Below, piece after piece: positions 7,033-15,624 of a stretch of 64,000 nt of DNA. The DNA lies in NCBI RefSeq assembly GCF_030818905.1, contig NZ_JAUTAZ010000001.1, positions 3,348,001 to 3,412,000 of the forward strand, in the 5' to 3' direction. The DNA comes from Microbacterium sp. SORGH_AS_0888. Lineage in GTDB: Bacteria; Actinomycetota; Actinomycetes; Actinomycetales; Microbacteriaceae. The position numbers and the translations under genes are program-made. How positions within the stretch are numbered: position 1 is the first letter of the stretch; the number at the start of each line of letters is the position of its first letter. The notes under the pieces are model-generated. The model had not been told where the DNA came from, made no database searches, and saw nothing but the letters and a program-made list of their open reading frames with translations.

Positions 7033-10000
7033 ATGAAAGAGCAGATTCTCTCGGCGCTGAGGTCGCTGACCAACTGGGTTGAAGGCTGGGGCGTCGGTCG
7101 GGATACTGAGGCCGAGTCGTTAGCCCTCGTCCCCCTGACTCCGAAGTTTGTGCCTGCTCACCACGGTGTCTATCTAGATCTAATCGAGGCTGCTCTCGCT
7201 GATGCGAGCGACCCGGTGCGCAACATTGCGTTGACCGGAAGTTACGGAGTCGGCAAGAGCAGCATCCTCGAGGAGTTGGCGCGTGAGCATCGGCGCACGT
7301 CGCTCTCAATCTCTCTATCGAGTGTGGGTCCAGCCACCGAAGCTGAGGCATCAACAAATCCGAAGGCGTCGCCGGCCGCGTCCACAAAGACGAACCGGAT
7401 TCAGAAGGAGATCGTCAAGCAGCTTCTCTACAGCCAGGATCCGACGTCCATGCCGGGCTCGGGATATCGACGCGTAAGCCGCTTTCGTTGGTGGAAGTCC
7501 CTTCCGAGCTCTTTTCTCTTTGCGCTGCCGGTCACTATCGCGTTTCTTCTACTGGGCTGGAGCGAAACGATTGCAGCAGCGGTCGGCATGCCGCTCGATC
7601 AGAATCTGTGGATACATCCACTCGTCTTCGTCGCTGCAGGACTCGCCATTTGGTTCTTCCGAGCCGCCCTACACAACCGAATCTATGTGGAGAAGCTAAC
7701 CGCGGGCGCGGCCACCATATCCCTTTCTCCAGCGTCCGCCACCTACTTTGATGAGTACCTCGACGAGATTGTTTACTTCTTTGAGGCCAACCAGTGTGAC
7801 CTGCTGATTTTCGAGGACATCGATCGTTTTGATGACGCGCACATCTTCGAGACCCTTCGCTCACTCAATGCAATCTTGAACAAGGCTGAGCAGTTGCGGG
7901 GTCGGAACATTCGATTCGTGTACGCCATCAAGGACAGCATTTTTGAACGCCTTGGCCAGCCGACGGACGCAACCGCGGCGGCTCAGAGCGTGCCAGCCGA
8001 CCTCGCACAGGAAGAGCTCGCACGCTCGAATCGGACGAAGTTCTTCGACCTAGTAGTCCCAGTCGTCCCATTTGTGACCCACCGGAGCGCGCGGGATCTC
8101 TTTGATGAGACATTGAAGGACGTGGAGCACACTGTGTCTCCGAAGCTCGTCGACCTAGCGGCGCGACACCTCGCGGACATGCGGCTGATCAAGAATGTCC
8201 GCAACGAGTTCGTGGTCTTCAAGCGCATGATCATTGATCCGAAGGAGAGTATCGATCTCAAGCAGACGAAGCTGTTTGCGATGATGCTCTACAAGAGCAG
8301 CCATCTCGCTGACTTCGAACTCGTCAAGCTCGGAACCAGCAAACTTGACCAGCTTTACCGGGTTGGGCGGGAACTGGTGAACACCAACATCCAACGACTG
8401 AACGGTGAGATCGCGGCACATCGGTCGGCGCTTCGGCGAGTTCGTGGTGTGCGGGGAAGAGGTGGGGCATTGGGAGCGATCCTTACAAGCCGCATCGATG
8501 TGATGATTGCGCTCCTTGGAGCGACTCCCACCCAGTACGCCATAGCGGGAGCAACGGTGACGAGGGACAGTCTCGGGACCGACCAGTTCTGGGAACAGCT
8601 CGTAGGCGGTCAATCGCTCCAGGTGACTTACGCGAGGCCTGGTTATTCGCCGTCTACGATCCAGATCGGGCGCGCTGAGGCCGCAGTGATAGTCGGCGAT
8701 GCGCTTGAGTCTGAAGCATGGGCCACGAGTGAGCGTCAACGGTTGCAAAGTGCTATTGGCATCGCGACAGAGGAGCGATCGTTTCTCGCACACGCAGATA
8801 TGGCTGATCTGGGCCGGGCGCGACGACTTCACCATCACTTTCGACGGCGAGGAGCGCACCTTCCTGCAGGTCGCCCAGCTCTTGTTGCCGTCCGAGCTAG
8901 CGATTCAGCTCATCCGTGCCGGATATATCGATCGCAACTTCACGCTGTACAGCTCTACATTCCATGCGAACCGTGTGAGTCTAAACGCCACCAACTTCGT
9001 GTTGAAGAACATCGAGCCCAACATCATCGACATGGCATTCCCACTTGAGCCGGCAGATGTCGAAGCTATCATTCGCGACGCTGGGGAGGAAGTGCTGACT
9101 GAACGTTCCGCTTATAACGTGACGCTTGTGAACTATCTGATAGCCGAGAGGCCGAAGCTGGTTGAGTTCGTTGTTACGCAATTATTGAGGCATGGACCCG
9201 ATGAGATCGCTTTCCTGAACTCTTACATTGAGTCGGGAGCTAACTCGGTTGAGCTCATTAGGCGGCTTGCCTCGAGGGCAGCTTGGATATTCGAGTTTCT
9301 CATTGTGGACGGCGCGATGGATGACGATCGACGCCTAAAACTCGTCAACGCGGCGCTTGCAAATGCTAGCTCGGACCTGAGCTATCGACTCGACGAGAGC
9401 ATTCGAGATTACCTAGTGGCGTCGTACGCCGCGATGCCGAGCCTGGCCGATACGTCGATCTCGGAATCGCAGGCGAAGACCATCGCCACGATCATTAGTC
9501 TCAGCGGAGCAATCCTGCCTAAACTCGACGGCTTGAGTCGCAACATCATCGAGGCTCTGATCCAGTTGGACGCTTACGTTCTTTCTAGAGAGAATATCCT
9601 CACCGCGGTCGGAGACCCGGCGCACAGCTTGACGCTCAACGCGATTGCGAAAAGTAGCCGCGAGGTGTATGAGAGGGCGCTTCAGGAGCTGCCCGACTAT
9701 CTGGGGGTTCTTAAGCCAGATGAGTCGCCGATCGACGATGCTGAGGTGTTCGGAGAGATCCTTAATGATGCAGTCGAGATCGATGAGAGGTTCCCAGCCC
9801 AGATCGTCCAGCGGGTTGCGGATGGCTTTATTCTCGAAAGTTTGATCGGAGTGACGACTCTAGCTTGGCCTGAGCTGGCACGCTCGGGCCATCTGGCGCC
9901 AACGTTCGGCAACGTGCGCGCGTTCATCGATTCCATCGGTCTCACCGCATCGCTCGCAGCAATGCTGACCGCTCATGAGTCGATCAAGACAGATGTGACC

Positions 10001-10735
10001 GATGACGAAGCGGCCAAGCTTGAAGTGGCGCTCACGCTACTCGCCGGCGTTGATGTTCTTCCCTCGGCAAAGCTACGCGCCGACCTTGTCCGCAGTCTGC
10101 GTCTAGAGAACTATGTCGCTGCCGCATCAATACCCGTGGAGAAGGGCGAGTTGGTCGGGTGGCTCATTGACGCGGATGTCATATCGGATGATGCAACAGC
10201 CTTCACGGCGATCGCAGCTGGCGACAAAGAGGGACGCATCTTTGCTATCAGTAAGTCCAGTGATTTCGCGAAGTTCATGGACGCGGCGCTGGTTCCGCCG
10301 CTGGAGGTTGGTCAGATTATGCAGTCGCCGCTAACACCTAGGGAGATTAAAGCTGCCATTATCGACCGGTTCGATGAATTCACTGTTGGCAGTGGTGGAC
10401 GGAACCTTGGGCCCATCGCTCGCGAGGCACTGACTCTTGGCAAGATCCTCACCATCGATCAAACTATCCGTCTGGCTACTCAGGGGGTTCTCAAAGAGAC
10501 CGTCATTGCAACAATGCAACCTCACCTCTCTGTTTTGAGTGAACCGCAGATAGCCGATATTCTCAGCCCTCTGGGTGGAAATTACGCCCAACTCACCGCG
10601 CGCAACGGCCGCCATCCACGGATACCTAACACGCCCGAGCATCAGGCAATCGTCGATCGACTGATTGCGCTTGGAGTCGCCAAGACCAGTTCGGTTGTCG
10701 GGTCGGATATCAAAGTCAATATGAAAAAGGGGTGA
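7033..10735 (+). pseudogene. YobI-like P-loop NTPase, split by a single-base frameshift
   Basis: Two overlapping frames join into one protein of 1,233 residues if one G is removed from the GGG at 8811-8813; the join then reads DLAGRDDFTITFDGEE. The N-terminal third is a P-loop NTPase: Walker A GSYGVGKSS (residues ~66-74), two membrane helices at ~160-220 (FLFALPVTIAFLLLGW and PLVFVAAGLAIWFF) and Walker B LLIFEDIDRF (~255). The remaining ~900 residues are helical and acidic, with no second catalytic motif that I can identify. The layout matches YobI-like membrane NTPases, which occur in defence-type neighbourhoods. The gene is in a two-gene unit with the small protein at 10745 and bounded by 414-bp repeats. 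The shift lies in a G run and may be an assembly error; otherwise the gene is inactive. Confidence 0.8.
8811..8813 (+). other. Probable +1 frameshift site in the NTPase gene
   Basis: The frame ending ...FLAHADMADL continues correctly as ...AGRDDFTITFDGEE only after removing one G here. The downstream frame then stays open to 10735 with family-like sequence, so no second lesion is needed. Confidence 0.75.
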
Positions 10736-10744
10736 CAAGCTGGC

Positions 10745-11206
10745 TTGGCGCGTGTTGATGACCACAATCATCTCGGCCGTCGCGACCTTCTCGTCGCTTG
10801 CTGGAACCATGTTCCCGTAGCGATTGGCCTCCTCTCGCCGAAGGCGCGATGGGAACTCCATCGCTTCTATGCTCCGAGCCGTGACCTGACCGACGACGAG
10901 TTCCTCGCTCACATGAAGCAGGTTCTTGCCTCCGAGCCCTCGCTGGCTCAGCGGGTAGGGAAGCACTATCGTCTCATCTTCACGGTCTACAAGCGCTATG
11001 CGGATCAGGTCGGCAAGACCAACTTCTCGGCCATCGAGGCTGGTATCCGTCGGGACTACGCCCGGAAGAACTGGGACCCGTCCGAGAAGCGACGCATCAT
11101 GATCATGCCGCTCGTCAATCCAGACATCGACTACGAGAAACTCGCCCGCGCCTTGCTCGAACAGGCAGACAGGGAACGGCGTGGCGAATTCCGCGATGCT
11201 GCCTAG
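10745..11206 (+). CDS. Small conserved protein downstream of the NTPase
   Basis: The conserved part starts at about residue 30 with LLSPKARWELHRFYAPSRDL. It is followed by DDEFLAHMKQVLASEPSLAQRVGKHY, a middle helical part, and an end DIDYEKLARALLEQADRERR. I recall the SPKARW...RFY...P pattern from unnamed actinobacterial proteins of ~120-150 residues; no activity is known to me. The start is uncertain. TTG 10745 lies ten bases after the NTPase stop, but residues 1-30 overlap a second open frame (ATG 10757, MTTIISAVATFSSLAGTMF) that looks like the hydrophobic N-terminus of another small protein. The true N-terminus may be frameshifted. Close spacing suggests an operon with the NTPase. Confidence 0.65.
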   Translation: MARVDDHNHLGRRDLLVACWNHVPVAIGLLSPKARWELHRFYAPSRDLTDDEFLAHMKQVLASEPSLAQRVGKHYRLIFTVYKRYADQVGKTNFSAIEAGIRRDYARKNWDPSEKRRIMIMPLVNPDIDYEKLARALLEQADRERRGEFRDAA

Positions 11207-11207
11207 T

Positions 11208-11636
11208 TCATTCCGTTTCGGCCCGGGGAGTGATGCCGGCGGCCACGAGTGCTGCTCGCACCGTCTTTGGGTCTCGTCCCACATGCCTACCGACCTGGTT
11301 CATCGATAGACCTTCTCTGAATAGTTCGAGCATCCGTGACCGTTCGCTTGGGAGCACTTCGGTTCTGAGCACCACGCCGGCATCTGCGAGACGTGCAGAC
11401 ACGGTAGTCTTGTGCATCCCGAACTGACGAGCAACTTCCTCGACTGTCGCACCAGCACGGTACGCCGTGACCAAGTGTGCGGTTTCCTCGGCGCTCGCTC
11501 TCCGTGCTCGCCCCGGAACCTGCGCCTCGGGTCGAACGGCTCGAGCTAACGCCTTGGCCACCTCGCCCGTGTGCCATGCACGAAGTAGCGCAGCAACAGG
11601 GGCCGAATTAAGTGCAAGCACCTCTGTTAGGCGCAC
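11208..11636 (-). CDS. Small double-HTH protein (resolvase C-terminal-like), copy 3
   Basis: A 142-residue paralog of the protein at 6333-6764, starting VRLTEVLALNSAPVAALLRAW at GTG 11636. The two HTH segments are YRAGATVEEVARQFGMHKTT and LFREGLSMNQVGRHVGRDPK. It ends PRAETE instead of PRRSGK, so the very C-terminus lies outside the shared repeat. It is convergent with the small gene ending at 11206, one base apart. Being intact in both copies suggests selection to keep the reading frame rather than passive duplication. Confidence 0.75.
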   Translation of the reverse strand: MRLTEVLALNSAPVAALLRAWHTGEVAKALARAVRPEAQVPGRARRASAEETAHLVTAYRAGATVEEVARQFGMHKTTVSARLADAGVVLRTEVLPSERSRMLELFREGLSMNQVGRHVGRDPKTVRAALVAAGITPRAETE

Positions 11637-11638
11637 CA
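11225..11638. repeat. 414-bp direct repeat, right copy
   Basis: Second copy of the repeat at 6353-6766, same orientation and length. Mismatches are spread through the HTH coding part, mostly as synonymous or conservative changes, while the promoter-proximal ~65 bases are nearly invariant. The match stops at GGCGCACCA in both copies. Confidence 0.85.
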
Positions 11639-11753
11639 GAAATGCTGGGATCGCGGATCGCGAAGCCCGGCAGGCCCTCTCTAATCCATCGCTTTCAACG
11701 GATGGTGTGACCGCGTCATCCTCAACCTCAACGGGGGATGGACACGAACGGTA

Positions 11754-11964
11754 AGCGTGTAGGTGCGATCTCGGGTGCGGTGGTCAGATCGCCCCCGCCT
11801 CCGAGCCCGCTCCCCTCGCGCCGGAACTCGTGCGGTGTCCCGCCGGGTCCTCGGCGAACTCGAGCGACGGGGTGAACGACACGTCGTGCTTCCCGAACAT
11901 CTGCTTCTCGGTCGCGGTCCCGAACCCGGATCACCCGGAGTGCGACGTCGCGTTCCGGCCGTGA
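11754..11964 (+). pseudogene. C-terminal fragment of an unknown, probably extracytoplasmic, protein
   Basis: An open frame without a start, ending TGA at 11962-11964. It contains APASEPAPLAPELVRC, then SSANSSDGVNDTSCF and SVAVPNPDHPECDVAFRP. Four cysteines and Pro/Ser/Asn-rich composition suggest an exported protein tail. No family recognised. It follows the right 414-bp repeat and may be what remains of the gene interrupted by the unit. Weak call. Confidence 0.3.
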
Positions 11965-12000
11965 CCGCTATGGTCTTCCTCACATTCCGAGGGGGAGATC

Positions 12001-12174
12001 ATGAACGTCGTAGTCATCGTGCTTCTCGCGATCGTGCTGGTGGTCGTGAACTGGGTCGTCATGTACGTCGTGATCCGCGGCGCAGTGCAGAGCGCGCTCA
12101 TCCAGGACCGGCAGTTCCAACGACGTGTCGAGCGGGAACGCGCGAAGCAACGCGCTGAGCACGAGGCGCAGTAG
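12001..12174 (+). CDS. 57-residue single-pass membrane protein
   Basis: ATG 12001 is preceded by GAGGGGGAGATC, a strong ribosome-binding site. The protein has one N-terminal transmembrane helix of about 25 residues (VVVIVLLAIVLVVVNWVVMY) followed by a basic/acidic amphipathic tail (QRRVERERAKQRAEHEAQ) likely to lie along the membrane or form a short coiled coil. Sixteen bases later the next gene starts, so the two are probably co-transcribed. No family or function recognised. Confidence 0.7.
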   Translation: MNVVVIVLLAIVLVVVNWVVMYVVIRGAVQSALIQDRQFQRRVERERAKQRAEHEAQ

Positions 12175-12189
12175 GAAGCCGACGCAGGC

Positions 12190-12768
12190 ATGGAGCTCGC
12201 GCGCCGAGGCGTCCTGTGGCCGTACGACTATGACACGCGAGAGGTCCTCGACCTTGCGTGGCTCGACCTCGGCACGGCGAAGCCCGTCACAGCGGACGAA
12301 GACGAGCTGATCGAAGTGGCGCGGCGCGTGGCCGATCCCAGCTCGTTGCTGTACGCCCCAGGAGTTCGCTCCGAAGCGCGTACCGAGTATCACCGCCGGA
12401 TCGCGATTGCGCGCTTCGGCCGAAACTTCCTGCACCAGCCACCCGAGGTGCTGGGCGCTGGAGACGTCCGAGGCGTGTTCTACCTCGAGTGGGCCATGCA
12501 CATCGACCAGATGAAGCGTGAGGGACGACTCAAAGTCGCGCTGGCTCTCGCGCTGGAGACGGCCATGGCGGCGGACGCGGTTGCGAAGATCTGGGGCGGA
12601 GATCGCGGCGCCTCGGGTTGGTATCTCAAAGCGGCGTTGATCCTGCGGAAACTTCGAGACCTCGACGGGGAGCTCGCGCTTCTCCAACAGGGTGTGCAGA
12701 GGTACCCGGAATCGGCGCGGCTCGCGGATCAGCTCAATCGCGCGCTCGTGAAACGAGGTGCGCCGTGA
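12190..12768 (+). CDS. Hypothetical protein with TPR-like C-terminus
   Basis: A 192-residue soluble protein, ATG 12190, directly after the 57-residue membrane protein. The N-terminal half is not recognised (GVLWPYDYDTREVLDLAWLD). The C-terminal 50 residues (WYLKAALILRKLRDLDGELALLQQG then YPESARLADQLNRAL) read as one or two TPR-like helical hairpins. No signal peptide or membrane segment. Its last 35 bases overlap the 3' end of the convergent DUF3263 gene. Real by codon use and intact length; function unknown. Confidence 0.7.
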   Translation: MELARRGVLWPYDYDTREVLDLAWLDLGTAKPVTADEDELIEVARRVADPSSLLYAPGVRSEARTEYHRRIAIARFGRNFLHQPPEVLGAGDVRGVFYLEWAMHIDQMKREGRLKVALALALETAMAADAVAKIWGGDRGASGWYLKAALILRKLRDLDGELALLQQGVQRYPESARLADQLNRALVKRGAP

Positions 12769-12991
12769 TCGCGTCGAACGCCTGCCCCTCGCGCGACGAT
12801 GCAGCGCGCAGCAGAAGCACGTAGTAGCGAGCCGGGGTTACGGCGAGCTGGCGGCGGATCAGTTCCTCCTTCGCCGGAGTGGGGTGAGCGCTCTCGAACG
12901 CGAGCAACGGTCGCTGTTGCTGTCCCGAACGGAGACCGCAGCGGCCCATAAGAAATGCAACTGACCAGGTCAGCATGACGGCGTTTAGCAA
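12734..12991 (-). CDS. DUF3263-like small protein
   Basis: An 85-residue frame whose central part, LLAFESAHPTPAKEELIRRQL followed by TPARYYVLLLRAA and AFDAITAHLVSR, matches the actinobacterial DUF3263 pattern (FE...AKE..IR..F.....RYYQ.L......A...D....R). These are small helical, probably DNA-related proteins of unknown role. The N-terminal 20 residues are not typical and may precede the real start; ATG at M15 is an alternative. It is convergent and slightly overlapping with the upstream gene. Confidence 0.6.
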   Translation of the reverse strand: MLNAVMLTWSVAFLMGRCGLRSGQQQRPLLAFESAHPTPAKEELIRRQLAVTPARYYVLLLRAASSREGQAFDAITAHLVSRARD

Positions 12992-13379
12992 CGCGTCCTA
13001 AGGGTCGTTCTCCTCCTGTGGGGCTCTTTGCCCTCTGCTTTTGGGGCGGCGGACACGAGTCCGAAGAGGTCCTGGAGTTCGCTTTCGGCTGGTTCGTCTT
13101 CCTAGATCAGGATGAGCTTGAAGAACGCCTGGGTGTACGTCCGTCGCAGTGCGTCGGCGCTCGCCAGCAACGCGATGACGCTCGCAGCGAGCGCACTGGA
13201 CGTTCGCCAGACACTCCCGGTGCCGGCGAGGGGTCATGGAACTTGTGATGTTGGGGCGAATGTGGCTGCTTGGTGGTTGGGCCGAGCGGTCTCGTGGGCG
13301 GATCTACACGTCTACGACGAGAGAGGGCGGCGAACATCGCGTTGTTGCCCGGCTGGGCAGCGTGAGAGGAGTTGAAGAG
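12992..13379. other. Stretch without a supported gene
   Basis: About 390 bases. The frame of the downstream immunity-like gene remains open back to 13236, but that part has no start signal or family character. Other frames give only arginine/serine-rich shadow translations. No repeat or RNA structure seen. Confidence 0.45.
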
Positions 13380-13982
13380 GTGAGTCTGCGGGTTGATGCG
13401 GGGGTGTCGGGTGCGGGCGGGACGTTCGTGCCGGCGCATGTGGGGTCGGTGTTCGCGAGTGCGGGGTATTGCGGGCGCTCGTTCGACGAGGGTTTGCTCA
13501 GGTTTCATGACTCCGAGTCCGCGCCGACGTTCCGTGATCATGTACGTGAGGCGTTCCCCGAGCTGGTGAGCGTGGACGCGGATGTTGTGGCGTTCGATTG
13601 GCAGGGGCGTCAGATCGTTGCCACGAACCAGGGGGATGGGGCTGACCCGGTGCTGGTGGTTGCGGACATCGGTCGTGGCGAGGTGGGGGAGTTCGGGAAG
13701 CTGAGCGAGTTCACGGGCATCCTGCGTCATGACGACATGGTGTCGCAGGTGTTCGCGGAGTCGTTCTTCCGTGAGTGGAAGAACGCGGTGGGGGCGCCGG
13801 ACGCCGGGTTGTCGTTCACGGACAGTGTCGGGTTCAGCGTCCCGCTGTATCTGGGCGGTGAGTACACGGTGGGCAATCTTGAGCTGACCGATACGGACAT
13901 GCTGTGGGGGATCGGGTCGCAGATCTGGGCGCAAGTGCGTGATGTCCCACCCGGAACCCCGATACGCCTCAACCTCGGCTGA
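13380..13982 (+). CDS. DUF1851/Tdi1-like immunity-type protein
   Basis: A 200-residue protein, start GTG 13380 chosen because the family-like part begins about there. The C-terminal ~60 residues (VGFSVPLYLGGEYTVGNLELTD, then DMLWGIGSQIWAQVRDVPPGTPI) match the domain found at the end of Tdi1, the immunity protein of the type VI DNase toxin Tde1, and in many unlinked DUF1851 proteins. The N-terminal part (FHDSESAPTFRDHVREAFPEL and VAFDWQGRQIV) fits the GAD-like half of the same family. No toxin gene is adjacent. It is probably an orphan immunity gene kept after loss of its toxin, or acquired as protection. Confidence 0.7.
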   Translation: MSLRVDAGVSGAGGTFVPAHVGSVFASAGYCGRSFDEGLLRFHDSESAPTFRDHVREAFPELVSVDADVVAFDWQGRQIVATNQGDGADPVLVVADIGRGEVGEFGKLSEFTGILRHDDMVSQVFAESFFREWKNAVGAPDAGLSFTDSVGFSVPLYLGGEYTVGNLELTDTDMLWGIGSQIWAQVRDVPPGTPIRLNLG

Positions 13983-13983
13983 A

Positions 13984-14110
13984 CGAACTCTCATCAGGCT
14001 CGCTGGCCCGAGCAGGATCCTGGCGATCTCGCCTCGGCTGCAGGTCTGACAAGGGTCGTGGCCGAAGGAGAACGTGCGCGAGCGACCCACGCCGGCGCCA
14101 CCGTCGGATT
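13984..14110 (-). pseudogene. Possible cytochrome P450 haem-loop fragment
   Basis: A short minus-strand stretch reads RTFSFGHDPCQTCSRGEIARILLG. This resembles the haem-binding loop FGxGxHxCxGxxLA of P450s with several changes. It is too short to be a gene and has no intact frame around it. If right, it is one more decayed gene in this region. The rest of 13983-14276 shows nothing else. Confidence 0.3.
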
Positions 14111-14276
14111 CTCCGACCTTCCGGGCGCGAACGATCGTCAGCCTTTTCGTCGTCCACGCTGCGTGGATATGCTCGCTGGCATGCAATGCATCTGAGCCTG
14201 CTTCCCGCATTCACTTCTCACCGAGCGCGATCGGCGTGAACGCCGCATCACCGCTCATGCTCGAAGGCTCACGATC

Positions 14277-15152
14277 ATGCACAGTTCTGCGCTCCCTCTG
14301 CTCGGAAAGACCGCTCTCGTCACGGGCGTCTCACGGCGCCGCGGCATCGGATACGCGGTGGCTCGGAGACTTGCCACGCTCGGCGCGAGCATCTTCTTTC
14401 ACCACTATCGGCCGCACGACCTCGACCTGCCCTGGGGCGGCGACGACCTCGACGCGATCCGCGCTGGCATACGGGATGTCCTCCATCCGTCTGCGCTCAG
14501 CGGGGACCTGAGCGCTGACCTGACAGATGCCAACAGGGTCGCAGCGCTCATCGACTCCGCTGTCGGGCTCACCGGCAGCCTCGACATCCTCGTCTGCAAC
14601 CATGCGAAGAGCGGCGACGACGGCGGGATCCTCGACATGACGCCCGACCGGTTGGACGCATTCTGGCGCACCAACGCTCAATCCACGCTCTTGCTCACGG
14701 CCGAGTTCGCCAAGCGGAAGACCGATGTCGGGACAAGAGCGCAGCGACGCCCCGGGGAACGCGCTCACCGCGACGGACCTTTCGTCGAGCCGGTGGGCCG
14801 AGTGTTCTGGATGACCTCAGGTCAACTGCACGGTCCCCTGCGAGGCGAAGTCGCTTACGCGGCGAGCAAGGCCGCGCTCGCGGGAGTCACCACCACCGTC
14901 GCCGCCGAGCTCCTCGACCTGGGCATCGTGCTCAACACCATCAATCCCGGCCCCGTCAACACCGGTTACATGGATCCCGACACCGCCGACCGCCCGCTCG
15001 ACGCACTCAAGGACCTTCTCGCGACGACGCCGTTCGGGCGATACGGACGACCCGAGGATCCGGCGGAACTCATCGGGTGGCTCAGCACCGACAGCGGGGC
15101 CTGGATCGTGGGGCAGGTCATCACTTCCGACGGCGGACTCAGTATCAACTGA
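14277..15152 (+). CDS. SDR-family oxidoreductase
   Basis: A 291-residue short-chain dehydrogenase. The cofactor loop is TGVSRRRGIGYAVA (residues ~16-29), the NAG-like motif appears as CNHAKSG (~112), and the catalytic Tyr and Lys are in YAASK (~205). The end, VGQVITSDGGLSIN, matches the substrate-side C-terminus of 3-oxoacyl-ACP-reductase-like SDRs. Between residues ~155 and 180 there is an arginine-rich insertion (RKTDVGTRAQRRPGERAHRDG) not usual for the family, which might be a small duplication or local frame slip that restores frame. The substrate is not evident. A strong hairpin terminator follows. Confidence 0.8.
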   Translation: MHSSALPLLGKTALVTGVSRRRGIGYAVARRLATLGASIFFHHYRPHDLDLPWGGDDLDAIRAGIRDVLHPSALSGDLSADLTDANRVAALIDSAVGLTGSLDILVCNHAKSGDDGGILDMTPDRLDAFWRTNAQSTLLLTAEFAKRKTDVGTRAQRRPGERAHRDGPFVEPVGRVFWMTSGQLHGPLRGEVAYAASKAALAGVTTTVAAELLDLGIVLNTINPGPVNTGYMDPDTADRPLDALKDLLATTPFGRYGRPEDPAELIGWLSTDSGAWIVGQVITSDGGLSIN

Positions 15153-15163
15153 CCTTCTCCACC

Positions 15164-15205
15164 GCTCGGACGGGCGCGATTCGACGACATCGCGCCCGTC
15201 CGAGC
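15164..15205 (+). terminator. Hairpin terminator after the SDR gene
   Basis: A perfect 17-bp stem, GCTCGGACGGGCGCGAT pairing with ATCGCGCCCGTCCGAGC, around an 8-base loop, twelve bases after the SDR stop. There is no clear T-run, which is usual in high-GC actinobacteria. It also lies downstream of the small minus-strand gene ending at 15262, so it may work in both directions. Confidence 0.8.
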
Positions 15206-15261
15206 CCGCGTTGCGACCTCAGCGCCTGCGAGGCCAACAGTCGACGATCCGCAGACGTTCC

Positions 15262-15624
15262 CTAGGCGGCCGGAGCGCTCGACGCGAGGTCGTCGGGCAC
15301 GGCCGTCTCCCGGGGTGAAGAGACCGTGGCCACGACAGGCGCCAGCGTCGGCACCGCAACCAGGTCGCCGAGGCGTCGCGCACCGAGGGTGGGGTCGCCG
15401 GCGGCCCGGGTCGCGATCGCGCGCACGAGGGCGACGGGGGAGCTGGGCGCGACGGCGGCGGCGGGCGCGCCGAGTGCGCGGTCCACGGCCTCGAGGACGA
15501 CGGTCAGCTTCGTGTCGTGGCAACGGACGTCATCGGCAGCGATCCAGTCGAGCAGGTCGGCGATGGTCCAATTTGGTGTGAGTGGATCGAGGAAGAGCCT
15601 CTCGGATGATGTGGTTCGGGTCAT
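15262..15624 (-). CDS. Small hypothetical protein divergent from the MocR-type regulator
   Basis: A 120-residue frame from ATG 15624. The start region, TPNWTIADLLDWIAADDVRCHDTKLT, looks coding and is followed by an Ala/Val/Pro-rich part ending DDLASSAPAA. No family recognised. It is divergent from the MocR-type gene whose ATG is 14 bases away, so the two share a promoter region. One of two matching regulator-like sites (15563-15572) falls inside its coding sequence. Its true start could therefore be different, or the frame may not be translated. Confidence 0.45.
   Translation of the reverse strand: MTRTTSSERLFLDPLTPNWTIADLLDWIAADDVRCHDTKLTVVLEAVDRALGAPAAAVAPSSPVALVRAIATRAAGDPTLGARRLGDLVAVPTLAPVVATVSSPRETAVPDDLASSAPAA

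Noticed and set aside
13107..14210. Long open frame on the minus strand (367 codons)
   Set aside because: It is the antisense shadow of the immunity-type gene; arginine/histidine/proline-rich translation with no motif, as expected from high-GC reverse frames.
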